A stretch of DNA of 64,000 bases, taken from assembly GCA_023511795.1 (NCBI GenBank), contig JAIMAU010000001.1, positions 574,384 through 638,383 of the forward strand, read 5' to 3'. Source of the DNA: Armatimonadota bacterium (GTDB taxonomy: Bacteria > Armatimonadota > UBA5829 > DTJY01). The position numbers and the translations under genes were made by a program. Of the stretch, positions 25,082-33,488 are shown piece after piece; the first letter of the stretch is position 1; each line of letters begins with the position of its first letter. The notes beneath the pieces were generated by a model. The model made no database searches and was not told the origin of the DNA. It saw nothing but the letters and a program-made list of their open reading frames with translations.

Positions 25082-27055
25082 TTATTTCCAGCCGTTTGCT
25101 ATTTGTGCTAGCTGGCCTGCAAGAAATTGCCCCTGCGATTGCAGTTTGTTGAGAGCATTCTCCATAGCCGTGAATTTAGCCACAAGTTGCTCTTCTTTTG
25201 CTGCTATTCTCTTTTCTAATTCAGCGATGTAATCGTTTATATCCTTTATCTGAGAATTAATTGTGTCTTGAGCAGCGTCTATTGCTCCAGTATCTGCCGA
25301 TGTGATAAAGCTTAGGTAGTCGGACAAAATTGCCCCGACTCCTTTTGTAAAGTAGATAACCCCATAGTTTCCTGGGGTAGTCGCGGTAATTTTAATCTTT
25401 AATCCTTCGGTGTTTTCGTTGCCTACATTACCAGTTAGGTATTGCCCATTTCCAGTCGCTGGTTCGCCGTTGATTGTGCCCGCAACATCTGTGCCGGCAG
25501 CACCTGTTCCAGTTCCTGCCTCGCCATCGTAGTCATCCTGAGTGACCAATACATTACCCAAGCCAGATGTTATCTGCCCCGGCTGGGTATTAGAGAGGTT
25601 CGAAACGGCATTGATCGAAAGGTTACCATATCCAACCCTGGTGAGTGTAAGGTAATCTCCTGTCCCTTGGCCGTTGATGTCAGTCCTTGACGCAATGACG
25701 CCAGTTTGGGAGGAGTACTCGTTAATTTTTGCGACTACCTGTTCAGCACTCATACCGGTTGTGAGCTTTATGATAGTATTGTTAATGGTGATTTCTTCAT
25801 CTTGTGTGAGGACGCCGATTTGAGCAACGCCAGCAGTTATCCGTGATTGCGTTGCCACAGCTGTGACGACAATTTCATATCCGTTGGTGCCTGATATTTT
25901 TGTCTTTTCGGTGGACGAGACGTATGATATTGCTCCATTAGTTGTATACCCAACAGCGGCAAAAAGGCGCTTGATGGTGTCTAAATTGTTTTTTAGGGCT
26001 TCATCCAATTTAGTCTCATCAATCAAAAGCTTATTGTCGCTGGTTGTGGATGTTATTCCTATCTGTGAGAGCAATTTTACAGATTGGCTCAATCCTTCAA
26101 TAGGTTTACCTACTCTTGTTGCAAGGTCCGACTGGATTAGTTGCAAAGATGAATCCGAGAAGAGTGCCCCGCCAGAATTGGTCTCAATATTGTATTTAAA
26201 TTGCTGGTTAATATAATCCATCAGGTTGTTGTATTGGTCAACAAAGTCCTTGATGGATTGTTTCACAGCGTTTGTATTGTTTTCTATTGTAATTGTGATG
26301 GCCTTTGTTGGGTCGGCCTTTTGCAAGTTAAGGGTCACACCTGGAATGAGGTCTGTGATGGTATTGCTACTTTTGTAAACGGTGATCTCCGAACCGGCGC
26401 CGTCACCAAGTGTTAAACTAGCATCTTGCGCTGACTGCAAGTCAGTGAAAGTTGGCAAAGTCCCGGTAACATTGAGGGTAATTGCGCCGACCGTGCCAGT
26501 TTTGTTGCTGGTTATTACCAGACGATAAGGGTTAGTTTCTGAACCATCGTTTATAATGCTAGCAGTCACGCCCGCATTTGAATTATTGATGGCATTGCGT
26601 ATTCCAGCAAGGGTGTTATTTGTTTCATCAATTGTGATTTGAACTGGAGCGCTTGTTCCTACGGCTATGGTAATTGTTCCTGTCCCAACACTAGTTGTAG
26701 TCGTATCTGCAAATCCTTCGGTTTTAAGCTGATGTGCGCGGGCAAGAGTATTAACCTTAAGATAATAGGTTCCTGTTTGTGCTGAGGAGGAAGCAGAGCC
26801 GCGAATTATATCTTCATCGCTTGAGATGAGGCTCTTTGCGTCAAAGGTTGAGCTAAGGGCTAAAGAATCGGCTTTTGTTTTAAGAGCGAGTATACGTGTA
26901 TTCGCTTCCTGCCATGCGGCAAGTTTTGAGTTCAGGGTCGCTCTTTGCGCTTCCAGTCGTTTTATAGGTATTCGTTCAATCTCAATAAGTTTTGCAATAA
27001 TCTCGTCCGTTTTTAACCCTGATATTATGCCATTTATTGACGCTGTCCCTGGCAT
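25082..27055 (-). CDS. fliD: flagellar filament capping protein FliD
   Basis: FliD caps the filament and folds incoming flagellin. The N-terminal region (GLKTDEIIAKLIEIERIP, FliD-N) and the C-terminal coiled-coil region (INDYIAELEKRIAAKEEQLVAKFTAMENAL in segments) are standard. A large Thr/Gly-rich middle part (about 390-560) makes the protein longer (657 residues) than many homologues and may expose adhesin-like loops. It lies downstream of flagellin on the same strand, separated by a strong hairpin. Confidence 0.95.
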   Translation of the reverse strand: MPGTASINGIISGLKTDEIIAKLIEIERIPIKRLEAQRATLNSKLAAWQEANTRILALKTKADSLALSSTFDAKSLISSDEDIIRGSASSSAQTGTYYLKVNTLARAHQLKTEGFADTTTTSVGTGTITIAVGTSAPVQITIDETNNTLAGIRNAINNSNAGVTASIINDGSETNPYRLVITSNKTGTVGAITLNVTGTLPTFTDLQSAQDASLTLGDGAGSEITVYKSSNTITDLIPGVTLNLQKADPTKAITITIENNTNAVKQSIKDFVDQYNNLMDYINQQFKYNIETNSGGALFSDSSLQLIQSDLATRVGKPIEGLSQSVKLLSQIGITSTTSDNKLLIDETKLDEALKNNLDTIKRLFAAVGYTTNGAISYVSSTEKTKISGTNGYEIVVTAVATQSRITAGVAQIGVLTQDEEITINNTIIKLTTGMSAEQVVAKINEYSSQTGVIASRTDINGQGTGDYLTLTRVGYGNLSINAVSNLSNTQPGQITSGLGNVLVTQDDYDGEAGTGTGAAGTDVAGTINGEPATGNGQYLTGNVGNENTEGLKIKITATTPGNYGVIYFTKGVGAILSDYLSFITSADTGAIDAAQDTINSQIKDINDYIAELEKRIAAKEEQLVAKFTAMENALNKLQSQGQFLAGQLAQIANGWK

Positions 27056-27117
27056 TCTCCAGCTCCAATTGTTTAAGAATTAGTGGAAGTACCAATGCTA
27101 ACTTTATCGTGTAGTGG

Positions 27118-27141
27118 CGTGGCCGCCTCATGGCGGCCACG
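27118..27141 (-). repeat. strong hairpin between flagellin and fliD
   Basis: A perfect 10-bp stem (27118-27127 with 27132-27141, CGTGGCCGCC and its complement) with a 4-nt loop lies 25 nt after the flagellin stop. On the minus strand no T-run follows, so it is probably a partial terminator or 3' stabiliser that raises flagellin mRNA over fliD. Confidence 0.65.
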
Positions 27142-27165
27142 TTGTTATTTGGTGAGCTTTAGGCG

Positions 27166-27981
27166 CTACCTGATTAGTGCCAGTAGCGCTTGTGGCGCTG
27201 CGTTCGCCTGCGTAAGCATTGCAACGCCAGCCTGCAGTAGAATCTGGTTGCGTGTAAACGCTACCATTTCTGCTGCCATGTCGCTGTCTCTGATCGAGCT
27301 TTCGGATGCGGCGATGTTTTCCTTCGCTACGCCAAGGGACGCTATGTTGGACTCGAGGTCCTTTTGTGCCGCACCTAACTGGGCTCTCATTGTAGATACC
27401 GTGTTTATTGCGGTATCAAGTAGTGAGATAGCGCCCTGAGCGTCAGTAGTAACATCTATTGAAGCTACACCCAGAGCTTCTGCAGAGACGTTTTCAATGC
27501 TTATGGTTGTCGTCTGGTTGGCGTTTGCACCTACCTGGAAAACTAAACCGCTAGCAGTGCCATCCAACAGCTTCTTCGTGCCGAACTGCGTGTTCGCAGA
27601 AATTCGGTTAAGAGCTGATATCGCAGAATCAATCTGCGTCTGGTCTGCTTGCAAAGCGGTTTCATCGTTTGCACCTTCGTTTGCCGCGTGCAGTGCCAGG
27701 TTGCGCATTGTGCGAAGCAGGTTCTGGACTTCGGCCAGAGCACCCTCAGCTGTCTTTATCATATTGACTGCATCGCTTGAGTTTGCTATTGCCTGGCCGA
27801 GACCACTAATCTGGCTGCGCAGGTTTTCAGAAATTGCCAGTCCTGCTGGGTCATCTGCTGCTCGGTTGATTCTAAAACCAGATGACAACCGTTCGATTGA
27901 CGCAGCTAATGCAGAGTCAGTGCCCTGCAACTGACGGTGCGCATTGAGCGCTGCTGCATTCAGGTTGATCCGTAAAGACAT
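27166..27981 (-). CDS. hag/fliC: flagellin (filament subunit)
   Basis: This 271-residue flagellin consists almost only of the D0/D1 domains: the N-terminal LRINLNAAALNAHRQL and SGFRINRAADDPAGLAISENLRSQI segments, a short central region (about 130-185) rich in Thr, Ala and Ser, and a C-terminal domain ending LTQANAAPQALLALI. The missing D2/D3 is typical of minimal flagellins. The ATG follows AAGGAGGAGGATAGAAC, a strong ribosome-binding site with overlapping GGA motifs. A long structured leader precedes it and FliW is encoded next to it. Confidence 0.96.
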   Translation of the reverse strand: MSLRINLNAAALNAHRQLQGTDSALAASIERLSSGFRINRAADDPAGLAISENLRSQISGLGQAIANSSDAVNMIKTAEGALAEVQNLLRTMRNLALHAANEGANDETALQADQTQIDSAISALNRISANTQFGTKKLLDGTASGLVFQVGANANQTTTISIENVSAEALGVASIDVTTDAQGAISLLDTAINTVSTMRAQLGAAQKDLESNIASLGVAKENIAASESSIRDSDMAAEMVAFTRNQILLQAGVAMLTQANAAPQALLALIR

Positions 27982-28319
27982 GTTCTATCCTCCTCCTTGA
28001 AGTTTTTGTCCTTTGGACTTTGGAGCATCCTGCTTCATTTTAGCCGGCTGAGTAGTGCAGCCGATTCCGACCGCCGGCTATCAGCACGTTGCTATTATCG
28101 GAATCGGATTTTCTCATGGGCGCACACTCATGGGTCATGTTGCGCCCAAACTGCACATACGCATCACTCTCCTTTCGAAAGCAATGTTTTGCGTCTCCAA
28201 GTTAAATTGCTGATTTTTGCTTTTTATCTTTGCAAGTACTATTACGGATGTTACTTCCAAGTTCTTATTCCATAATTGAGCAAATATTTGTGATATTTAT
28301 CTAGCTTAATAAATAACTT
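27982..28319 (-). promoter_or_regulatory. long structured flagellin 5' leader region
   Basis: This 338-nt gap has no gene but clear RNA structure on the minus strand. Two exact inverted repeats interleave: 10 bp (28061-28070 with 28098-28107) and 8 bp (28041-28048 with 28073-28080), giving a pseudoknot-like or mutually exclusive arrangement. Further upstream, GGGCGCA and TGCGCCC (28118-28124 and 28141-28147) pair. A small GTCC-AAA-GGAC hairpin precedes the ribosome-binding site. The tandem GGA at the ribosome-binding site fits CsrA control, and FliW lies upstream, but no csrA is in the window. No confident promoter was found. Confidence 0.55.
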
Positions 28320-28784
28320 TTAGGCTGCTTTGGCCAGGCAATTAGAGCTCTCTTCCTTTGGAATTTCGCCGATTACATGTTTTGTTCCATATCGCTCATC
28401 ATCAAGAACTATTTGGCGTGCATGAAGCGTGCGAGCATTGATTACTATTGGCCCAAGTAGGTTGGTTGTAATTCTGCCATTTTCCCTGTCAACCGTTACA
28501 GTGGTTAGCATTACAGCCTCAGTTGCCTCCTTGAGGTCTAGTGATGCTACTTGGTCATCATTAAGAACTATTTCGTAATCGGGAAAGAAGTCAGTTGGAT
28601 TGATTACAATGAATGCCACAGCAGGGTCATCCACTGCCTGAAGCCATTTGAATGGCGTATCGGTTCGGTCATGCAATAATACATACCGCGTGCATGCCGG
28701 GAAGCCAAGCATTCCATCTGGCATGTTTACAATAGAATCCTTGGAAACTTCCACAGTTCCGAATCTCGTTGTTTCAATTTTCAT
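28320..28784 (-). CDS. fliW: flagellar assembly factor FliW
   Basis: FliW antagonises CsrA and, when free of flagellin, permits flagellin translation, closing a homeostatic loop. The 154-residue protein has typical segments: MKIETTRFGTVEV, NMPDGMLGFPACTRYVLL, and FIVINPTDFFPDYEIVL. It sits between flgL and flagellin on the same strand as in Bacillus-type clusters. Confidence 0.95.
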   Translation of the reverse strand: MKIETTRFGTVEVSKDSIVNMPDGMLGFPACTRYVLLHDRTDTPFKWLQAVDDPAVAFIVINPTDFFPDYEIVLNDDQVASLDLKEATEAVMLTTVTVDRENGRITTNLLGPIVINARTLHARQIVLDDERYGTKHVIGEIPKEESSNCLAKAA

Positions 28785-28809
28785 GTATTAATACTCCTTC
28801 CTCAGCAAG

Positions 28810-29724
28810 CTACTTAAGGAAATCTGCCAGCGTAAGATTCATTATTCTGCCAGCAGTTGCAATTGCTGCCTGATAAACGTTCTCCCGGGTACGAAGATCT
28901 ACAATCGCTTCTGCAAGATCCGCATCCTCAGTTTTCGATAACAGTTCCGACATAGTTACTTTAGAATTAAGCAGTGCTTCATTTGTCGCTTCGAGCCTAC
29001 TCAAGCTTGCACCCACTTTTGACCTTACTGCTATTGCATTATCAAGAAGTGCATCGATGTCGGCTATCCTTGCGGAAATTGCTTTGCAGTCTCCGGCGAG
29101 TACTTCTTCTTTAAGCAAACGTATTGTTTCAAATATATCGGGCGAGCTTGGAACTGCAATGCTGCCCATATTTAGCACCATATCTCCCGTCACACCAGCG
29201 GGGATTGATATGCCAGGACCAACTCGGATAAAAAGCTGATTGCTATTTCCTTGATATATATATGGCGGCTGACCTGCTGGATTACTGATTATCGGCGTCT
29301 TGTCACTTAAGCTTCCTGCAAAAATGTATTTGCCTAAGCATTGTGTGTTTGCTAAATCAGCAATTTCGGATGAAACGTGGTCCAGCTGTGCCGCTACTGC
29401 CATTTTTGCTTCGTCGGTTATACTTGCGTTTGCTGATGTCATAGCTAGCGACCTCACGGTGCGGATAGCTGAAACTATCGAGTCGAGAGCACTGCATGTT
29501 ATCGATAGTCTATTTCGTGCGATGTCGGTATTTCTTGTATACTGCTCAATCGAAGCAATGGATGATCGCAATCCCAGTGCTCGTCCGGTTCCCACAACAT
29601 CGTCTGATGGCAGCCTTATGCGCTTTCCTGAGGAAGCTCTATCCTGTGCTTTTAGAAGAGCCTCGGAGTTTGTCATGAGATTCATTCGCACTGTTTCAGC
29701 TACCATCCCAAGTGTGAGTCGCAT
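28810..29724 (-). CDS. flgL: flagellar hook-associated protein FlgL
   Basis: FlgL is the second hook-filament junction protein (HAP3). The N-terminal flagellin-like helix (MRLTLGMVAETVRMNLMTNSEALLKAQDRASSGKRI in segments) and the C-terminal helix (EDADLAEAIVDLRTRENVYQAAIATAGRIM in segments) flank a short central domain; 304 residues is normal. It lies 5 nt after flgK, with GGGAGGTAAG as ribosome-binding site, so the two are cotranslated. Confidence 0.95.
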   Translation of the reverse strand: MRLTLGMVAETVRMNLMTNSEALLKAQDRASSGKRIRLPSDDVVGTGRALGLRSSIASIEQYTRNTDIARNRLSITCSALDSIVSAIRTVRSLAMTSANASITDEAKMAVAAQLDHVSSEIADLANTQCLGKYIFAGSLSDKTPIISNPAGQPPYIYQGNSNQLFIRVGPGISIPAGVTGDMVLNMGSIAVPSSPDIFETIRLLKEEVLAGDCKAISARIADIDALLDNAIAVRSKVGASLSRLEATNEALLNSKVTMSELLSKTEDADLAEAIVDLRTRENVYQAAIATAGRIMNLTLADFLK

Positions 29725-29729
29725 GGTAC

Positions 29730-31121
29730 TTACCTCCCGCTAATCCCCATTTGCCTTATTATGGTATCAAGCATTTCGTCCATAACGCTGATGATTCGTG
29801 CAGCGGCATTATAAGCCTGTTGGTATTTGATCATGTTCACCATTTCTTCGTCGATTGATACGCCTGACATGGATGACCTTTGCAGCTTTAATTGATGGGT
29901 GGAAAGCTCTTGGACGCTGTGTTGGGTTTTTGCTTCTCGTGCATTCGCGCCGATGCGGGCGATTAGGCTGTTGTAGGCATCTCCAACTGTTTTCCCATCG
30001 ATAACTGGCTGGTTGCGGAGGTCCGAGATATTTAGGGCAATAGAATTGTCAGCAATGGTTCCGCTTGTGCCTGTTGCAACCATTCTTGGGTCAGAAATCA
30101 GAGACCACTCTACCTCAATGTTGGATGCATTGCGGCCGGAAGCGAAAAAGTTGCCTGCGGGATTGCCATTAGGTAAGCGCCCTTCAGAATATATTGCGTT
30201 TACTGCTTCTATCAATCCACTAGCAATAGTATTCAGCGAATCAATGCACTCCTGGATTGTTGTGTCTCGAACATATAGTAGGCCTTTTATCTGGCCGCCA
30301 TTTATCAAAACTTGCGAATTGTCATTACTCCAAACTATGTCCGACCATGCTCCGGTGCCCTGAACGACTGATATCTCGTTAACATGTGTACCTTGCACCA
30401 GGTTTTTGCCACCTATTGAAAGCATTAGTTCAGAGCCATTGAGCCCATGTACTTCGACACGCACGAATTTTGAGAGCTCTTCAATCAGCAAAGCTCGTCG
30501 GTCAAGCAGGTCGTTTGGGCTATTGCCGGCGCTCACCACACCAGTGATTTCGTTGTTAATTTTCGCTATCTCTTGGGCTAACGTATTTACCTGTGCAACG
30601 CAGTCTGCAATGGTCTGGTCTGTGTGTTTTTGAAGGCTGAGCAAGTCGCCATAAAGCTTTCGCATACGGTCGGCCAATGCAACGCCTGCGTCCACTACAG
30701 CAGAGCGCGCTGGCAGACTGTCGGGACTGGAGGCTAGTTCTTCCCAAGAATTCCAAAATTGATCAAGCACTCCCGAAAGCCCCATGCTTCCTGGCTCACC
30801 GAAAATTGATTCTATCTGCCCCAAGGCTTCATTCCTTGATTGCCACATGCCAAGTTGGTCAGTAGCACGCCGGATTAGCCCATCTAAATAGTCCGTTTGA
30901 GCGCGCCTGATTGTTTGGATAACGACGCCTGTGCCGAATTGTGGAATGATACCTCCACCGAGGGCATACGAACCTTGTGCAGGATTGTTGGTGACAAAAA
31001 TTGGTTCCTGACGCCGATAGCCTTCAGTGTTGGCATTGGCAATGTTGTGCCCCGTCACATTCAGTGCATATTGTTGAGCGCGAAGAGCACTAACGGCTAT
31101 ATCAAGCCCAGAAAACGACAA
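29730..31121 (-). CDS. flgK: flagellar hook-associated protein FlgK
   Basis: FlgK is the first hook-filament junction protein (HAP1). It begins with the rod/hook motif ALNVTGHNIANANTEGYRRQ and ends with the FlgK signature SIDEEMVNMIKYQQAYNAAARIISVMDEMLD in segments. At 463 residues it has a normal central domain. The start codon is a TTG at 31121, six bases after GGAGG. It follows flgN, its probable chaperone. Confidence 0.95.
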   Translation of the reverse strand: MSFSGLDIAVSALRAQQYALNVTGHNIANANTEGYRRQEPIFVTNNPAQGSYALGGGIIPQFGTGVVIQTIRRAQTDYLDGLIRRATDQLGMWQSRNEALGQIESIFGEPGSMGLSGVLDQFWNSWEELASSPDSLPARSAVVDAGVALADRMRKLYGDLLSLQKHTDQTIADCVAQVNTLAQEIAKINNEITGVVSAGNSPNDLLDRRALLIEELSKFVRVEVHGLNGSELMLSIGGKNLVQGTHVNEISVVQGTGAWSDIVWSNDNSQVLINGGQIKGLLYVRDTTIQECIDSLNTIASGLIEAVNAIYSEGRLPNGNPAGNFFASGRNASNIEVEWSLISDPRMVATGTSGTIADNSIALNISDLRNQPVIDGKTVGDAYNSLIARIGANAREAKTQHSVQELSTHQLKLQRSSMSGVSIDEEMVNMIKYQQAYNAAARIISVMDEMLDTIIRQMGISGR

Positions 31122-31134
31122 TTTTTACCTCCAG

Positions 31135-31578
31135 TTAAACCTTCTTATCTAGCAAGAGCGCTCCGTTCCACTCACCCTCGTTAGCTGCGCGCTGCTCAGT
31201 AATGAGTTTTGAAAGCAGCTCAAGTGAGAATCGTGTGTATACTATAGAATTTCTGAGTAGTTCGGTGTTAGCGGCGACTAATGATTGAAGCCTTTGAGCT
31301 ACTTCGGCTGTTTCATGACGAATTGCGCTAAGTCTCTTATCGTCATATCTCGCTTTTTCCTGAGCAAGAAGATTTGTAATGGCTTTTTCTCGCCGAGCCA
31401 GTTTGTCCAAGTTGAGCAAAACGGAATCATGCTTGCGCACGTTCTCAGCAAGTTTCTCGTGCATGCCATCCTTGAGAATAGATTGTTGTTCTTTTGAAAG
31501 ATTTATCAATTCATGTAGTTTCTCAAGCTTTTGCTCTGCTGTTGCAATCAATTCATCCCTCAGGCGTTCCGAGTCCAT
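31135..31578 (-). CDS. flgN: FlgN-like export chaperone for FlgK/FlgL
   Basis: A helical 147-residue protein with long heptad runs (LRDELIATAEQKLEKLHELINLSKEQQSILK in segments), typical of FlgN chaperones that hold hook-associated proteins before export. The assignment relies on helical pattern, length and its canonical place between flgM and flgK. The ATG at 31578 is preceded by GGGAGAATTAAC. No membrane helix. Confidence 0.85.
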   Translation of the reverse strand: MDSERLRDELIATAEQKLEKLHELINLSKEQQSILKDGMHEKLAENVRKHDSVLLNLDKLARREKAITNLLAQEKARYDDKRLSAIRHETAEVAQRLQSLVAANTELLRNSIVYTRFSLELLSKLITEQRAANEGEWNGALLLDKKV

Positions 31579-31592
31579 GTTAATTCTCCCAC

Positions 31593-31886
31593 TTACTTTA
31601 TTCTGCCTTGGAATATGTCAGTCAGTATTCGACGTGCAAGCTCATCCTCATTCACTGCATATTTGCCAAATTGAATTCTGCTTTTGATATCAGCTATGAC
31701 GTCATCGCGAACACTTGGCAGTTTTGCAATAACTTGCTTAATTTTCTGCATTTCTGTTGCCTGTTTTGAAAGGATTAGCTTATCTGGATGCGACGAAGGA
31801 ACAACCTCGGATATTGGCCTAATTGTATTGACTTTATGCGTATGCAATTCGAGAACTTTATGGATTTGACTGTTTGAAATATGCAT
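31593..31886 (-). CDS. flgM: anti-sigma-28 factor FlgM
   Basis: FlgM binds and inhibits FliA until it is exported through the completed hook. The 97-residue protein has the FlgM layout: a disordered, polar N-terminal half and a C-terminal helical half (ATEMQKIKQVIAKLPSVRDDVIADIKSRIQFGKY in segments). The start is the ATG at 31886, eight bases after AAAGGG; the reading frame from 31895 (GTG) is less likely. A sigma-28-type promoter lies about 50 nt upstream. Confidence 0.9.
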   Translation of the reverse strand: MHISNSQIHKVLELHTHKVNTIRPISEVVPSSHPDKLILSKQATEMQKIKQVIAKLPSVRDDVIADIKSRIQFGKYAVNEDELARRILTDIFQGRIK

Positions 31887-31935
31887 CGTACACACCCTTT
31901 GGGGTTGCCAATTTAGTTACTCTTTTCCAAGATAT

Positions 31936-31962
31936 GTTTCGACTCTTTTCACCAAAACTTTA
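31936..31962 (-). promoter_or_regulatory. sigma-28 (FliA) type promoter of flgM
   Basis: On the minus strand TAAAGTTT (31955-31962), an exact match to the FliA -35 consensus, is followed after 11 nt by GTCGAAAC (31936-31943), which matches five of eight positions of the -10 consensus GCCGATAA. The spacing is the classical one. It would start a transcript through flgM, flgN, flgK, flgL and fliW. Confidence 0.65.
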
Positions 31963-32030
31963 GCGTTTTTTAATATTGCAAGCGATTGCCTAGTAAATTA
32001 AGACCCACCTAGGTTTTATCCAACCCTTGC

Positions 32031-32324
32031 TTAGTCCTTGTTATTATGAGTTTTCGATAGCTGGGTATATAGCATGTCTGCTATGCCCAGAGGGTTTGTA
32101 AGAGAAATCTGCTTGGCTATTTCCTCGTCAAGCATGCTATTGAAAAGTTCTTCTTCGCGCCTGTCGCCAAACAAATCGGTTTTAGGAATTGACTGGCGCA
32201 TTATTGTCAGGAGTTGGTGGATAAGAACGGATTCAAACTCCTTACATGCTTTCCTCAACTTCTGCTCGTTGCTTACGACTGCTGATGTATTTGACTTACT
32301 TATTGGTAGGTTGTTAACGCGCAT
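32031..32324 (-). CDS. flgJ: flagellar rod-binding protein FlgJ (single-domain)
   Basis: FlgJ is a rod-capping protein. Only the N-terminal rod-binding domain is present (KLRKACKEFESVLIHQLLTIMRQS, then GIADMLYTQL); the C-terminal muramidase found in gamma-proteobacteria is absent, giving 97 residues. The lytic transglycosylase at 6360 probably supplies the missing activity. The ATG at 32324 is preferred over the TTG at 32345 because of a CGAGG site eight bases upstream. Confidence 0.9.
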   Translation of the reverse strand: MRVNNLPISKSNTSAVVSNEQKLRKACKEFESVLIHQLLTIMRQSIPKTDLFGDRREEELFNSMLDEEIAKQISLTNPLGIADMLYTQLSKTHNNKD

Positions 32325-32350
32325 GAGAATGGCCTCGCTTTGCAAATTGG

Positions 32351-33454
32351 TTATATAATCTCAAGCTCTGCATGAAGTGCACCTGCCTGCTTGAGAGCCT
32401 GAAGAATAGCTACAATATCTCTGGGTGTTACCTTAAGTTCGTTCAATGCTTGCACAAGTTGCCTTAAAGTTGAGCCTGGCTGGAGATTGATCAAATATCC
32501 GCGTTCTTCCTTTACATCAACCGTAGTTTGCTCAACAACTGCTGTTTCGCCTTTCTTGGCGAATGGACCGGGTTGAGAAACTTGCTTTTCTGTCTTTATC
32601 TCAATGCTTAAATTGCCATGTGATATAGCAACTGGCGACAACTTGACTCCACCGCCAATGATGACTGTTCCGGTGCGTTCATTTACAATGACTTTTGCCA
32701 CCTCAGCTTCGACAACCGAAAGCTCACCAACGTCGGCAATTGTTCTTATCACATCTTGTTCTCCTGCTTTAACCTGGACTGTTGCTGCGTCCAAAGCTGT
32801 AGCCGTGCCTGCCCCAAGCTTGTTGCTTACTGCTTCAGCGATACGGACTGCTGTGGTGAAGTCGGGGTTGTTCAGCAATATATTGATACAGCCGTCATCA
32901 ACAAGCGTCGTTGGGACCGCCTGCTCGATGATTGCTCCGCCGGGAATGCGCCCTACGGTAGTGTGGTTTTTCGTTATGCTGGTGCCGCCTCCACCTGCGG
33001 TGAACCCACCGACTGAAACTGGGCCTTGGGCAACTGCATAAACTAAACCATTGGCTGCTTGAAGTGGAGTCTGTAGTAATGTGCCGCCTTGGAGCGTGCG
33101 GGCATCTCCTAATGAGGAAACTGTTACGTCAATTTTGCTTCCTGGGCGAACAAAGGGCGGAAGGTCAGCTGTAACCATGACAGCAGCTACATTCTTCACT
33201 TTCATCTTATCTGGCGGCACACTAATGCCAAATTTTTGAAGCATATTGGCTACAGACTGGGCAGTGAAAAGTGTTTGCTGGGTGTCGCCAGAACCATCAA
33301 GACCTACTACTAGCCCGTAGCCGAAGAGCTGATTGCTTCTGGCTCCTTCAATTCGGGCAATATCCTTAATCTTCACAGTTTGCTCGGCTATTGCCATTTC
33401 TAGCGTCAAGATAATCAAAAAAGCAAAGCATATCTTAGCCATAGTGCGATTCAT
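32351..33454 (-). CDS. flgI: flagellar P-ring protein FlgI
   Basis: FlgI forms the periplasmic P ring around the rod in peptidoglycan. A signal peptide (about 1-23) is followed by the highly conserved FlgI core (DIARIEGARSNQLFGYGLVVGLDGSGD in segments, and ADLPPFVRPGSKIDVTVSSLGDA). The 367-residue length is standard. Its presence with flgH indicates an outer membrane. Confidence 0.97.
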   Translation of the reverse strand: MNRTMAKICFAFLIILTLEMAIAEQTVKIKDIARIEGARSNQLFGYGLVVGLDGSGDTQQTLFTAQSVANMLQKFGISVPPDKMKVKNVAAVMVTADLPPFVRPGSKIDVTVSSLGDARTLQGGTLLQTPLQAANGLVYAVAQGPVSVGGFTAGGGGTSITKNHTTVGRIPGGAIIEQAVPTTLVDDGCINILLNNPDFTTAVRIAEAVSNKLGAGTATALDAATVQVKAGEQDVIRTIADVGELSVVEAEVAKVIVNERTGTVIIGGGVKLSPVAISHGNLSIEIKTEKQVSQPGPFAKKGETAVVEQTTVDVKEERGYLINLQPGSTLRQLVQALNELKVTPRDIVAILQALKQAGALHAELEII

Positions 33455-33488
33455 AATGCTTCCTCCATCAACAAGGTCGTAAGCCGGT

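Noticed and set aside
27497-27934. Reading frame antisense to flagellin (145 codons)
   Set aside because: Composition mirrors the flagellin gene, with no family similarity.
28095-28102. Sigma-28 -10 like octamer TCCGATAA (minus strand) before flagellin
   Set aside because: Seven of eight bases match, but the region 11 nt upstream (GCCCATGA) has no -35 similarity. It also coincides with a repeat arm, so I left it as unproven.
27997-28275. 92-codon plus-strand frame in the flagellin leader
   Set aside because: It lies wholly in the structured leader, has no ribosome-binding site and no recognisable domain.
31976-31992. Sigma-54-like sequence (minus strand) upstream of flgM
   Set aside because: Spacing between GG and GC is 9 nt, and a better sigma-28 promoter is nearer to the gene.
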